The notes below the pieces were generated by a model. That model was not told the DNA's origin and made no database searches. It saw only the letters and a list, made by a program, of their open reading frames with translations. A DNA stretch of 64,000 nt from Miscanthus floridulus (taxonomy: Eukaryota; Streptophyta; Magnoliopsida; Poales; Poaceae): assembly GCF_019320115.1 (NCBI RefSeq), contig NC_089585.1, positions 140,787,426 to 140,851,425 on the forward strand, in the 5' to 3' direction. Of the stretch, positions 1 through 10,970 are shown in pieces. Within the stretch, counting starts at the first letter, position 1, and the number at the start of each line of letters is the position of its first letter. A program made the position numbers and the translations under genes.

Positions 1-235
1 GTTGCTGAAATTATTAGTGAAATTGTTGCTGTATTGTACTATTACTGTATTGATTAAGACTGGTATACTGTGCACTGTGTTGTTCATGTTCGGGTTTCGG
101 GTACCCGCGGATTTCGGTTTCAGGGATGGATTTTCACCCGAATCGGTTTTTGGGTCGGATTCGGATTTTTGGTTCGGGTTTTGGTTTCGGGTGCCCAGGC
201 ACTCCACCCGATCTGAACCCTCCCCGTTGCCATCC
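1..235. other. Unidentified insert rich in CGGGT/CGGAT motifs, abutting a copia fragment
   Basis: This stretch has no similarity to copia polyprotein, although the sequence from about 236 on is the copia RNase H C-terminus in the plus frame. It contains many GGGTTTCGGG-, CGGATTTC- and CCCGAATC-like words, a style I associate with ends of grass DNA transposons such as hAT elements. An insertion or rearrangement joint near 232-238 is the simplest reading. The family cannot be named because the left part is cut by the window edge. Confidence 0.4.
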
Positions 236-535
236 TTACTTTGGATGAAGGCCACCTTGAGTGACTTTGGAATCAAGTTCAAGAAAGTGCCATTGCTATG
301 TGACAATGAGAGTGCAATCAAGTTAACCAACAATCCGGTTCAACGTGCAAGAACAAAGCACATTGATGTCCGCCACCATTTCATAAGAGATCACCAATAA
401 AATGGGGACATTTACATTGAGAGTGTAGGCACCGAAGATCAACTTGCCGATATATTCACCAAGCCATTGGATGAGAAAAGGTTTTGCAAGCTAAGGAATG
501 AGTTGAACACATTTGATTTCTCAAATATGTGTTGA
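236..535 (+). pseudogene. Copia RNase H C-terminal fragment (SIRE/Maximus-like)
   Basis: The plus-frame translation gives the typical end of a Ty1/copia polyprotein: LLWMKATLSDFGIKFKK, then CDNESAIKLTNNPVQ, then RTKHIDVRHHFIRDHQ. The CDN aspartate belongs to the RNase H catalytic set. An in-frame TAA at 398-400 interrupts the usual HQ(Q/R)KGD sequence. The frame then continues through DQLADIFTKPLDEKRF to a natural TGA at 533-535. The sequence left of about 236 is unrelated, so integrase, reverse transcriptase and most of RNase H are missing or lie outside the window. It is a dead fragment. The SIRE/Maximus assignment rests on the RNase H wording and the LTR style and is likely, not proven. 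Confidence 0.85.
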
Positions 536-1687
536 TGCACTCCCCACTCATATGACATGCCTCTTCTTCAAGCAATCCAAGGTAAAAGTTGATTGACATG
601 GCATACATCCTTGCTAAGGACATGTTTAGTGCATCCAGTCATATTTTTAATCTTATTAGGACCTTCAAATGGTTCAATTTTATTAGGCTCATTCATGAAA
701 ATCAAATGAATTTGATGTTCATATGGTATCACTATTGCTTCTATGCTTAACTTGATCTAGTGATGGCATATGACATGTTTATGGGCTTGTAAACCTAGTG
801 TTTAATCTAGAAAATGAGCCCTAAGTGTTTAACTCAACATGGTACAAGATAACCCTTATCTAGAGGTATGAAGAAGCTTGTCCTTGGATCAAACCGAGTT
901 AAATATCTTTGGCATATATTCTAGTTTGAACCAAATTCGGAACTTTAATCCTCATCCCATTGATTGACATTGATAATCTCGACCCTACAAGTATTACTAT
1001 CTATATTTTAAACCTTTGTGGTCATTGATGACAAAGGGGGAGAGAAACAAAGATAGTAGTAAAGATAGTGAAAAAGGGGGAGAAATATCATAAAGGGAGA
1101 GAAACATAAAGATATCTTAATATATGACATAGGTGGAGAGATATGACAAAGGAAAGGGATCAACTAAAATTTTGAGCACACAAGTAGGGGGAGCAAGCTC
1201 ATGAACTTGTATGGTGCATTTGAATGTGCATTTTATATGTTTGCTTGCATGGCATAAGTTCTAAATTCAAAATATCCATGCTTGTGTGATATATGCTAGT
1301 TGTAAGATTAAATGATAAAATGAAATCACTAGATAACTTTTATTTTCAAAATGTTGTTTCCAAGTGGTATCAAGCTAACCATGATGCTAAGGGGGGTATA
1401 ATGGTGCACTCTAATTGGTATCATGCTTCAAAGGTCCATCTTTTATACCTTAGCATCATTTGGTAGACATTGACTCCTATATTTCCTATCCAAGCATATG
1501 TGCAAGCTACTATTCAAACTCTTAGCACATATATAGGGGGAGCAATTGCTACCATTTGGGGTTCATGAAACTTGTCCATATCCTTTTACACATAGTAAAT
1601 ATGCTTGGACAAGCAACATGGATTCAATTGAATTTCAATTCATATCTTTGTGAAAGGGTTGTCATCAATTATCAAAAAGGGGTAGAT
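536..1687 (+). mobile_element. Copia pol-to-LTR spacer with repeated purine tracts and PPT
   Basis: This 1.15-kb AT-rich stretch between the RNase H stop and the 3' LTR has no long ORF. It has several GGGGGAG-type runs (about 1036-1043, 1075-1082, 1186-1193 and 1536-1543), as is common in the long 3' spacer of SIRE-type elements. The run AAAAAGGGG at about 1674-1682 lies just upstream of the LTR and is the probable polypurine tract. No env-like ORF survives. Confidence 0.65.
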
Positions 1688-3606
1688 TGAAAGCTCTAGT
1701 TTGGTTTTGGTGAATTGATGAAACCCTAAGTGCTAACCTAGTTTATCAAGTGATTATGAGATAGGTAGCACACTCCAAGTTGTGAAGCAAACAAAGATCA
1801 TAGCATGATGAAGATGATGCCATGGTGATGATCAAGTGCTTGGACTTGGAAAGAAGAAAGAGAAAAACAAAAAGATCAAGGCAAAGGTATAAACCATAGA
1901 AGCTATTTTGTTTTAGTGATCAAGGCACTTAGAGAGTGTGATCACATTTAGGTTTGATAGCCGTACTATTAAGAGGGGTGAACTCGTATCGGAATGCGGT
2001 TATCAAAGTGCCACTAGATGCTCTAACTCATTGCATATGCATTTAGGATCTAGTGGAGTGCTAACACCCTTGAAAATATTTGTGAAAATATGCTAACACA
2101 TGTGCATAAGGTGATATACTTGGTGGTTAGCACATTTGAGCAAGGGTGAAGAAGATAGAGTTGAAAAGGAGTTAGTTGCGCTGGTTACAGAGTGATCGGA
2201 CACGTCCGGTATTTGGCGACGAACTCAGCGACCGGACACGTCCGGTGTGAATCAGCAAACACAGTGTTCAGCAGAACAGTTGATCGGACGCTGGCAGCAT
2301 CTGGTCCGGTATGACCGGACGCATCCGGTCGAGCGTGGATGCTTACTGTACTCCACCGGACGCTGAGGCTCAGCGTCCGGTCAGTTTCTAACAGACGCGT
2401 CTGGTCGGGCCTGGTGGCTCACTGGACTCGACCAGACTCGGCGGCTCAGTGTCCGGTTATTTGTGTTTGTGCGTCCGGTATGAGCGTCCGATCGTCGGCA
2501 GAATGGGAAGCAACGGCTATGTTGGTTTGAACTGAACATGTGGCAGTCATGGAGCTACCGGACATGTCTGGTAGGCTGACCAGACGCGTCCGGTATTCAC
2601 GGTCGAAGCGTCCGGTGCATTCTGACCGGAGCGTCCGGTCGATGCGTAGTCAGCCAAATAATTGAGCCAACGGCTCTATTTCGTGGGGGCTTCTATTTAA
2701 GCCCCATGGCCGGTTGAAGCTCGCACCTTTGGCCATTTTCATTGACATAGCAACCTTGTGAGCTTAGCCAAAGCCCTCCCACCCATCTTCATCATTGATT
2801 CATCATCTTTGTGAGATTGGGAGAGAATCCAAGTGCATTGCTTGAGTGTTTGCATCTAGAGGCACTTGATGTTCGTGTTTTGCTGTGGATTTCGCTTGTT
2901 ACTCTTGGTGGTTGCCACCACCTAGACGGCTTGGAGCAGCGAGGATCGTCGAGCGGAGGTTGGTGATTATCTCTGGCTCCGATCGTGGTGATTGTGAGGG
3001 GTTCTTGACCTTTCCTCGGCGGAGAGCCAAAAGGTACTCTAGTGGATTGCTCGTGGCTTGTGTGATCCTCATCTTGTGTTGGTTGTACGACACCCTATTG
3101 AGGGTTTGGCATGTGAAGCCAATTAGCGCGTGAACCTCCAAGTGAGTGAATCGCCACAACGAGGACTAGCTTGCCGGCAAGCAAGTGAACCTCGGTAAAA
3201 ATCATTGTGTTCATCATTGATTCTGAGGTGATTGGTCTTCATTTTTATTCATCCTTGTGATTGATTGGTTTCTTCATCTACACGATGGTATAACCTTCTT
3301 GATGACTCTCTTTATTTTACCGTAAACTAGTTGACAAGCTCTTTAGTGTAGCTAGTTGTGAGAGCTTGCTTGCTTGGTTGGTGTGGCTCTTTAGTTAGCC
3401 TTTGAGAGCACACTAACATAGGGTAGTGTCATAGCTTTTGTGTGAATAGACACTATCTAAACTAGAATTGTGGTAGGTGGCTTGCATTTTGAGTAGGCTA
3501 GCGCAACACTTGCTTCGCCTCATAATTGTCTAACTATTTTTGTTAAGTGTTGTTGTAGAAATTTTTATTAGGCCATTCACCCCTCTCTAGCCATTAGGAC
3601 CTTTCA
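1688..3606 (+). repeat. 3' LTR of SIRE-type copia element (1.92 kb)
   Basis: The LTR starts TGAAAG and ends CTTTCA, a perfect 6-bp terminal inverted repeat, right after a polypurine tract. It contains many GACCGGACGC/GCGTCCGGT-like words (2190-2650) and a TATA-like CTATTTAAG at about 2691-2700. A second LTR of the same general type, also starting TGAAAG and ending CTTTCA, stands alone at 53280-54744. The left LTR lies outside the window, so a target-site duplication cannot be checked. Confidence 0.85.
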
Positions 3607-4662
3607 ACCGGCATACCCTGCAGATCCAGCAATAGCTTTCATGTATATACATCTGTATTTGTAAAAAAACAAAAAAACCGTATCTGCACCATGGAAAACA
3701 AACGCAACAGCTGCTCCTTGCCGAGAGATGACTGACTTTTCTGGTTTCCAGGCCCATGCGGCCTTACGGACGGGAAGCCCAGGTCCTGCCCACGCGGCCA
3801 TAAGGACACCAGGCGGAAATTTGGAAAGTCAAGGTCCAGTCCTTAGAACGTGCAGTTCTTGACCGCCGACGCCTGGACTTCCTATTGATCTACTAGTATC
3901 GCAGATTAGAGTCTCACCCGCTGGCCGCCGTCTCGAGGCTTGAATCTTCGTGGCACCGACTGCCGAGTACGTGACTTGGAGGACCGGCCTCATGCGCGTG
4001 CACGATTAACGTGCATATATAGTCCGAATGCCTGAGCCACCGCGGTGAGAATCAATCTCTTTTGTTACTATTCGTCTTTCTATAGAAAGATCATGTTTAT
4101 ATCCATGACTAAAATTATCCAGTCATCAGTAATATGCAGTGAGGTCGGAGATTTGCTCAACATCAGAGACAACCGAAATTGATCAACAATTTAGTATCAT
4201 GTGAGTGTTTGTGTCATCACATATGAGGATTGAGGATTCAATCCGTGCACTTGCAATTTGTTTAATTGTTTGGTATTGTGTTTTTAATAATTGTGTAGTT
4301 ATCAAGAGAGATGGAGATATTGCATCCCTTTTTAATAATTGGCCGGAAGAAGGTGATATCATCAACGCATTCATGTCCCATAGAAAGCATCGGCTAAAAA
4401 AGTCAGATAAGTAATATTGTAAGTCTCTTAATCTCTTTTATGCATATATTTGGAGCTATCATTATGATGCCTGAACTATTCATATTGTAATGTTGTGGAT
4501 GTTTTTCAACTTAATCTTCAAATTTAAAACTTATCGTGTTATTTAGTGTATATATGCCGAATTACATTGCAAATTTCATAATTGTTACCGAATTGTCAAA
4601 TGATTTTACCGATTTATATATGAAATTTTTTAATGGCATACCCTGATCTAAAATCCTAGATT
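3607..4662. other. Intergenic DNA without a recognisable gene
   Basis: AT-rich DNA follows a moderately GC-rich part (3700-4030). The longest open frame is 64 codons (plus, ATG at 4223, stop ending at 4414). It reads like a plausible peptide with an acidic/basic end, but I recognise no family and see no promoter or splice support, so it is not called as a gene. Confidence 0.5.
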
Positions 4663-4789
4663 CTGTTTGGTTTGCACCTAGGCAAACTTGCCTAGACCAG
4701 GCAGCTCTCGCGGGCGTTGGATTTCCAGCACCTGCGGTTGAGATACATGCCTGGAGGTGAGGTTGCCTGGGAGGGCACCAGCCAAACAG
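4663..4789. mobile_element. Short MITE-like inverted-repeat element
   Basis: The ends are imperfect inverted repeats: CTGTTTGGTTTGCACCTAGG at the left and, on the other strand, CTGTTTGGCTGGTGCCCTCC at the right, followed on both sides by CCAGGCAA/TAGGCAA-type sequence. The length is about 127 bp. GGGCTGTTTGG-type ends are common in grass non-autonomous DNA transposons (PIF/Harbinger or hAT). No clean target-site duplication was found. Confidence 0.5.
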
Positions 4790-5271
4790 CCCATATGTGC
4801 ATAATCCATGGGTGTTTTTCTTTGACACCCCCCTTCCCCACGCCTTCATGAAGAAAAATGTACCTAATATAATATTGTGCGTGTGTTCTTTCACTAGAAT
4901 AAATTAATATGTGAAAAATATTTATTCAAGACAGTAGCTGCTAAAGTATTTGCGCAAATGATAAGAAACAAATTTTGTAGATACAGCTGACATGCTTTTG
5001 GATGATTGGATCCCATCACACATTATTTTCCCCTATCAATGCTTGGATGCGCTCCCACTACTCCACAAGGCAAGCAGCTGGCAAGGTTTCATTTTAGGAT
5101 CAATGTAAAGACCTACAACAAAGGGAGAAGTCATGAGCTACATGTAGATCGACTGTACAACTGCATATATATGAATATGTGACTTCAGAGAATGCATGCG
5201 TGCCCTAGCTAGGTAACCTAAGTCTCATCATCGCTTGGAGGATTAACCTGCTTGTGAGCTTCGCCGGTGGG

Positions 5272-5445
5272 TTACCGACGACGATCAGCTGGGAAGAAAG
5301 GAAGGGCGAAGAGGAGAAGCAGCATGAGCATCGGTATCCAGACGAAGAGCGCCGGCGGAGAAGGCGGCAGCGCTGGCAGAACGAGAGGGTACCAGAGGAG
5401 GAGGACGACCAGCGCAAGCAGCAGCAGCACCGCCGCCGTGTCCAT
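5272..5445 (-). CDS. 57-aa OSR/ARGOS-like integral membrane protein (OSR gene 1)
   Basis: This small intronless ORF encodes 57 residues. Residues about 4-24 are a hydrophobic helix ending LLLWYPLVLP. A proline-rich turn ALPPSPPALF (about 25-34) follows, then a second hydrophobic helix (about 35-51) and a short basic tail ADRRR. Helix, LVLPxLPPxPP turn, helix ending in FFP is the signature of the ORGAN SIZE RELATED domain of plant ARGOS proteins, which sit in ER and plasma membranes, promote organ growth and dampen ethylene response. The ATG at 5445 is the first after an in-frame TAG about 45 bases upstream. A TATA box lies at 5525-5534. Most family members are longer, with an N-terminal extension; this one is nearly all core. 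Expression is not shown, so it could be a recent pseudogene that kept its frame. A second OSR gene on the same strand is at 28995-29228. Confidence 0.75.
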   Translation of the reverse strand: MDTAAVLLLLALVVLLLWYPLVLPALPPSPPALFVWIPMLMLLLLFALPFFPADRRR

Positions 5446-5524
5446 CTCAGGCTGATGAGTGGCTGTGTCACCGCCACCGGCCGCCGGCCACTACTCTCAG
5501 CAGGGAGCTACGAATATATATATG

Positions 5525-5534
5525 CTATATATAG
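5525..5534 (-). promoter_or_regulatory. TATA box of OSR gene 1
   Basis: CTATATATAG, a strong plant TATA element, lies 80 bases upstream of the ATG at 5445. Transcription starting about 30 bases downstream would leave a 5' leader of roughly 50 bases. Confidence 0.55.
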
Positions 5535-6606
5535 TCCAGTCCAGTATCATGTGGAAAAAGCCAAGATTCCTGCTTGCGAGACGACTGGCACATAGCCACA
5601 TACTGTATACAGCTAGCCGGCCACCCCACCATGTTATATTTGGGAAGATGCATTTTACCTAATGACGAGTTGATTGGATAGCATTTTAACTGGAATTAGC
5701 CGTACCCAGTCCGTCAGTCGTACATGAAAATTAGTACTACTACACAATACACATCTGAAGATCTGATCTACTCATGCATGGATTATCTCCCAGGTAATGG
5801 CTAGCACGCATGCACAATTTGCACGCTCTTGTTGGCAGTAGCTATCTTAGCTTTGCATGCGCAGAATCTTTTGCAGGCACAATGATGCAATGCAAGAATA
5901 CAATGGGAGCCAGCATACAGAACTCATCAGGGAGACCATGTTCAAAGTTCAAACTTTGAACGAAGTGCAAGCGCTGCTAAAATTAATATAACTTCTAAAT
6001 TGCATTGTCTTGTAGTATAGATCGATCACACAGCAGTTTACAGCTTGGTGGTTAGTGATGGACTAAACCTCTCAATAAGTTGTATTGCAGGGACCTTATG
6101 AAAAGCGAGAGATCGAGATCGAAGGGCGCGGCCTATTCATCAGTAACTCACAAATTAATGGTTCGTTCAGATAGGGATATGATGTGGATTAACCTGTGCT
6201 AGCTAGTGATATATTACTATTATTCATAAAAAATAAGAAACATCTGGCCATCTATTGTAGATTTTAATAATCGCCTAATTAATTTAAATTTCCCACATAT
6301 ACCATCGTAAACAATTTAGAGTAATCACCTAAATTTGCATCTAGATTACCTACATTTGTCTGTCAGTAGCAACACATTAAATCTGCATGACTGCATCTAA
6401 TAAAATAGCTATCCCTGCCATTATAAAGGAAAAAAAGGATCAATGAGGATTGGAAATCATATAAACCTATTGATAACTAAAGCCTATCATAATAGGATAA
6501 ACCATTACAAAGTATCATGTTGGAATATAATTTTATAAACAGGTAAAAAAGAGAGCAAAGCTAAGCAATTATCAAGTTTTGTGGGCTCTAAATTTATCTA
6601 CAAATT
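5535..6606. other. Upstream region of OSR gene 1, no gene seen
   Basis: AT-rich intergenic DNA with several TGCATG-type palindromes (for example 5773-5778 and 5810-5815). It should contain the promoter of OSR gene 1, which is transcribed leftwards. No coding sequence or repeat family was recognised. Confidence 0.5.
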
Positions 6607-6704
6607 TTTACCCTCTTGGAAAATTATTAGCCCATGCAGGAGCCCATCCTAACCGTTTACCCTCTTGGAAAATTATTAGCCCATGCAGGAGCCCATCCTA
6701 ACCG
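6607..6704. repeat. 49-bp tandem duplication
   Basis: Two nearly identical copies, 6607-6655 and 6656-6704, each contain CCCTCTTGGAAAATTATTAG and CCCATGCAGGAGCCCATCC. The period is 49 bp. They lie directly before the long TA tract. Confidence 0.9.
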
Positions 6705-6709
6705 AATGG

Positions 6710-6711
<2 letters not shown>

Positions 6712-6803
<92 letters not shown>
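6712..6803. repeat. (TA)n microsatellite, about 92 bp
   Basis: An uninterrupted TA dinucleotide run of about 46 units. A near-equal tract (39674-39765) occurs elsewhere in the window. Length is likely unstable between individuals and sequencing methods. Confidence 0.95.
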
Positions 6804-6804
<1 letters not shown>

Positions 6805-6841
6805 CTACTTATCATTCATCAGTTGGCTATGTATAAACATA

Positions 6842-6974
6842 CACTCTCTCCGTTCTAAATTATAAGTTGTTCAGACTTTTCTAAATTGTAAGTCTTATTA
6901 TATATTTAGACAAAATGTATATATATTTAGATACGCATTAAAAGTTATGTTTACAATTTAAAATCGAAGGAGTA
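6842..6974. mobile_element. Stowaway-like MITE (Tc1/mariner type)
   Basis: The left end CTCTCTCCGTTCTAAATTAT and right end TTTAAAATCGAAGGAGTA are degenerate forms of the Stowaway terminal inverted repeat (CTCCCTCCGT...). TA dinucleotides at both ends fit the TA target site. Length is about 133 bp and it is non-coding. Confidence 0.7.
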
Positions 6975-8220
6975 CTGTTTATTTTCACATCTATAATGCA
7001 TCCAGATGCCACACTCTGCGAGTCCGCGCATTATTGTACCCAGATGCATACTTGTAGTGGCCGCATCATCGTGCGAGCATGCGTGGAGGTTTACTAGTAA
7101 CCTATAGCCCTGCTTGGTTTGGATTTGTATCCAGATTCAGGTCACCTGATGCATGCATGTCATTAGCTAGCTAGTCTCTCGAGTAGTGCCAATAGAGAAG
7201 GAGGTGCAAGTGCAAGCAAGTTGGTTAAAGGCATCGATCGATCCGATCCATGCACCATAAAACACACATAGAAATGCTGGGAAATCGGTGTCCTCTGGTG
7301 CCGTGCATGCCAAGCAGTACTTGTTTATAGTTTAACCCCTGGGCCGGGTGCAATGTACCTCTGCTGGCTGCATGCAATAAGGTAAGGTTTCTGAGGCGCC
7401 ACACTAAACTACTCCTGTCGTATCTAGCTAGAATACGTATAAATTTTCTCTGGCTACTAGGGTTTATATAGCCTCCCTTGGTTGGGAAATCTAATGAGCA
7501 ATCTAGGATGAAATGATATTCCTTTTTGTTTTGTTTTCTTTGACAAACAAAAATAGATTGGGCCACGGAGGAGAGCCGGCTGGCCCATGCATGCGTCTCG
7601 TCTCATCCATCTGGCCCAACGTTGTACTGCCTCGCAGCCCATCTAGCAGCCCAGATTTAACCCGAGCCGCCAGTGGGTGTCTTGTCGGATCAGGTGGCCC
7701 GGCCGGAGTCATGTGGATCAGCGCCATGCATATGCATGATTCCATCTCATGTGGATAAACACGGTTTGCTAAAAAAAAGTGGATAAACACGGTTTGATTT
7801 TAAAAATAAATTGAACTGAACAAGTATTAGTGTACGATATTAATAACTGTATATATGAGGGTTTATTTTACAGAGCTCCTGGAGCAACTTCCGGATTGTA
7901 TTCAGGAGAAGAAGTTCTGAGACTTAGGCTCTCAGGCCACTTAATTAACTGATTGCTCAGCAAGATCGCAAGCGGAACAATTTTTTTATTGGAAAGTGAT
8001 TCCATCCTAAAGCCCTATTTGGCAGAGCTCCCCGTCCTCCTCCAGACTTGTAGAAGTTGATTATCTATGAGAAATAATTCTAACTAAAATTGATTCTCCA
8101 GGATAAACTCTATGCATATAACGATTCTATGCGTGGAGTGAATTAAGAGAAGCTATTTTTTTTCCAGCTCCCAACCCTTTAGGCCTTGTTTAGCTTCCCC
8201 CTAAAGTTTACGGATTATTT
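6975..8220. other. Intergenic DNA with degenerate MITE pieces
   Basis: No gene was recognised. The open frames at 7225-7790 overlap each other on both strands and match no family. GTGGATAAACACGGTTTG is repeated 37 bases apart at about 7751 and 7788. GAGCTCC-type sequence at 7870-7930 and CCCTATTTGGCAGAGCTCC at about 8014-8032 resemble ends of grass MITEs, without a clear partner end. Confidence 0.45.
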
Positions 8221-8325
8221 ACATATTTACCATCATTATGATATGAGTGGTATAAAATGTACCATATCAGTGACTTAAGTGTCAATGACACAGTGTAAGA
8301 TGCTCCATAATAATGGTAAATATGT
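8221..8325. repeat. Fold-back inverted repeat (MITE-like)
   Basis: ACATATTTACCATCATTATG at 8221-8240 is matched, with about one mismatch, by the reverse complement of CATAATAATGGTAAATATGT at 8306-8325. The spacer is about 65 bp, so the transcript or single strand would form a long hairpin. GGCCTTGTTTAG just upstream (about 8192-8203) resembles a Tourist-like end. Confidence 0.6.
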
Positions 8326-8524
8326 TTGAAGAGAGAGCGGCTGCAGCAAGTTGCAAGATATCCACTGGGCTAGCCGCAAGCCGGCAGGTGTCCATCCATC
8401 GGCTATGGACGGACCAACGAGCAGAAAAGGCGAAAAGCTGTCATGCGTGTGCATGGCTGGCTATCCGTAGCTAGTTTTGCACAGCTGATCAAGTAGCCAG
8501 GTTCATTGCATTGCATTGCACTAC

Positions 8525-8778
8525 ACTCGTTTAGTTCGGCCGGAATCTATATTTGCACGGTGTTTGATGTGACGGTAAACATTGTAGCAATTTTGTTTGT
8601 ATTTATGAATTATTGTCCAAACATTGATTAATTAGGCTCAAAAGATTCGTCTCGTAAAGTTCAACCAAACTGTTTTTGATTTCATCTACATTTAGTACTC
8701 TATACATGTACCGTAAGTTTAATGTGACGGAAAATCTTCTTTTTGCATAATGCAGGAGCTTGGAGAACTAAACAATGT
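8525..8778. mobile_element. Tourist/PIF-Harbinger-like MITE, copy 1
   Basis: The left end includes CGTTTAGTTCGGCCGG and the right end GAACTAAACAATG, an imperfect inverted pair. Inside it has the family's typical blocks: TTAATTAGGCTCAAAAGATT followed by CGTCTCGTAAAGTTCAACC, and near the right end AATGTGACGGAAAATCTTC. A second copy in the opposite orientation is at 31545-31792 and has clean ends. Confidence 0.75.
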
Positions 8779-9783
8779 AGCGAGCAATATGCGCAAGTGG
8801 TCACTCTGGTGTCTTTCAGGGGTACGGCGAAGCCAAGAAACAACAAAGCTGTCTGCAATGCTTTGAGTAGTCAACTTGGCATGCATCCCTCTTTATTTCT
8901 TGGCCCCATATCCTTCCTTAAATAGTTTTGGCTCCACTTGCAATGCTAGGTTCGATCGATGAGTGTACATAAATATAGGAGATAATGAATCTCCAAGTAA
9001 AATTTAAATGTTTTTTATCGTGATATTTAATTGGTTAGATACAATTATATACATATGAACATGCTGGATATGAAGTTAATGGCTACCCAGCATTTTTAAA
9101 CTATTTCTCCAATCCTATCTGTCTTTTATTTTCAAGCGGCTAGAAGTTTGTAGCGTTTTTAAACGTATCCAAATACTATGACGGATAAACTGGTTAATTT
9201 GTTAGCAGTGATGCCGATCTGTTTTGCTATTGTTTTATCATTATTATCAGGGAAAGATATATACACGTAAACTAGCAAAACTATCGAACACTCGGCAAAA
9301 TGACTTGGTTTGTTTCACAACGTATACAAGTTCACACTCACCATTATGAATGGACTAAGGAAACTCAATGCCAATAATGCAAAAGTGTAATAAATCAAAC
9401 TAAAACCAGGAGTGTACACCTCTTGCTGAAACTCGCAAATCTACATGTAGTGCTCTAAATGCATTAGTTGTTCTTCTCCAGAAGCCATTACATTGAATCC
9501 AAGCTTTCTTGGAAAGAAAACTGTCACACGCACTTGCATTGTGAAATGGATATTCTCGAGGCTATGAAAATACATTGCAAAACTTAGGACTTATATATAG
9601 GAGTATACTACATAGCAATAAAATTTCCTATCAATCATGAATAACTCTACGTAAAAACTAAAACTCTTATACTAACTAAAAAAGTATATATACGTTCACA
9701 AAAGATGCATAAAACTTCAATTTAGGTGGAATTTTTGCTTGTTTATTTGTTGCAATGATCTTTAATTTCTAGAAGACATCACC
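8779..9783. other. Intergenic DNA left of the nested retrotransposon block
   Basis: AT-rich, no gene recognised. The last five bases (9779-9783, TCACC) are the left copy of the target-site duplication of element A. Confidence 0.6.
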
Positions 9784-10890
9784 TGTCGGGTTTATCAACC
9801 CGGGGTCCCCAATGAATCCGCTTCCCTGCAATACTTGGCCCAGCAGGCAGCGCAGCGACATCGCGCGTCTAGGCCGGCCTAGATACACAATGATAGGCCG
9901 AGAGCACGATCCGGTCCCCGACCGGCACCTCCGGCCAGGAGCCCCAACCAGAAGGTCTGGCCGTGGTGGGACCGCAGTCCGACTCCGACCCCGTTCCTCC
10001 GGTCGAGGATATGTCGGACCTTTGCTCGCCTCTCTTTCCCGACCGACACGGTCGGGGCCAACTAGGAACGACCGACCAGGACGTCTGCTCGGTGTGGGCC
10101 CAGGGAGCAGGCGAAGCAGTTAAGGTAAGACGCTCAAGTCAACCATAAAACCGAGGACCGTACCCTGCCATGCCCTGCGCACCTGCAGGACGGTGCCACC
10201 AGGCCATGTTAGATGGACACTATATAGCCTTTCAGACGCGTCAGAACACAAACAGTATTGTGGGCCCCGTCGTTTGCCGTCCCTAACGAACACTGTGCAG
10301 CCTGCCAGGTCATGAACAGTAAGGTGGGCGAACACTATGCAGCCTGTCAGATACAACAGGTCATGAATAGTGAGGTGGGTGATGGCGTGCTGTACCTGAC
10401 GGCGTGGGCAACAAGACTAGGTAGCACACGTACACATTCTCTCCCTTTCCGTCTTTGACTTGTAAGGCCATCCTCTTCATCTATAAAAGGGGATGCGCTC
10501 TCTCCTAAAAGGACGATGGCTAAACAACTCAATAGCTCTAGAGCTTGATAGCTACACAGTCTACACGCTCTCAACAGCTGATAAGCTCGGACACACAGAG
10601 CATATGCTCCAAAACTTAGCGCACGTTTGAGCATCCGCCACTCTCTCCCACTCGGTTCAGAGTCCGACCGGACCTTTAACACCCCTTCCTATTCCTTACT
10701 CGTTCGTAACCCCATAGCAAACTTCGAGTACCTAGGCTCAGGAATAAAGTCACCGACCGACTGAAACTGGATGTAGGGCACGTTGCTTAAACCAGTATAA
10801 ATCCTGTGTCATCGCGTGCTAGGCCACATCCGATCACATCGCATGGCAAAACTATAAATATTTACTTGTTAGCCATATTTCGCACCGATA
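9784..10890 (+). repeat. 5' LTR of element A (1.1 kb)
   Basis: It starts TGTCGG and ends CACCGATA; the 3' copy ends CACCGACA, so the final dinucleotide here is mutated from CA to TA. A TATA box CTATAAAAGG is at 10481-10490. It matches the 3' LTR throughout with scattered substitutions and small indels, which means the insertion is not recent. Confidence 0.92.
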
Positions 10891-10891
10891 G

Positions 10892-10911
10892 TTGGCGCCG
10901 TCCGTGGGGAG
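10892..10911 (+). other. Primer-binding site of element A
   Basis: TTGGCGCCGTCCGTGGGGAG follows the 5' LTR after one spacer base. TGGCGCC is complementary to a tRNA 3' end carrying CCA, a common Tat/Athila-type PBS form. It fixes the element's orientation as plus. Confidence 0.75.
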
Positions 10912-10970
10912 AGACGTTGTGCATTCACGCTTTAGGTCATCGGATGGCCCACCTTTCCACCATTTTTGGC

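Noticed and set aside
5205..5477. 90-codon minus frame over OSR gene 1
   Set aside because: It is Arg/Cys/Ser-rich and out of frame with the helix-turn-helix OSR product, which is shorter but has a recognisable domain, a clean start and a TATA box.
6683..6865. Ile/Tyr repeat ORF across the TA tract (also one at 39579-39857)
   Set aside because: Pure translation of a TA microsatellite.
10120..10682. Open frames inside the LTRs of element A (also the 239-codon frame at 26659-27378)
   Set aside because: They lie within LTR sequence, match no family and differ between the two LTR copies.
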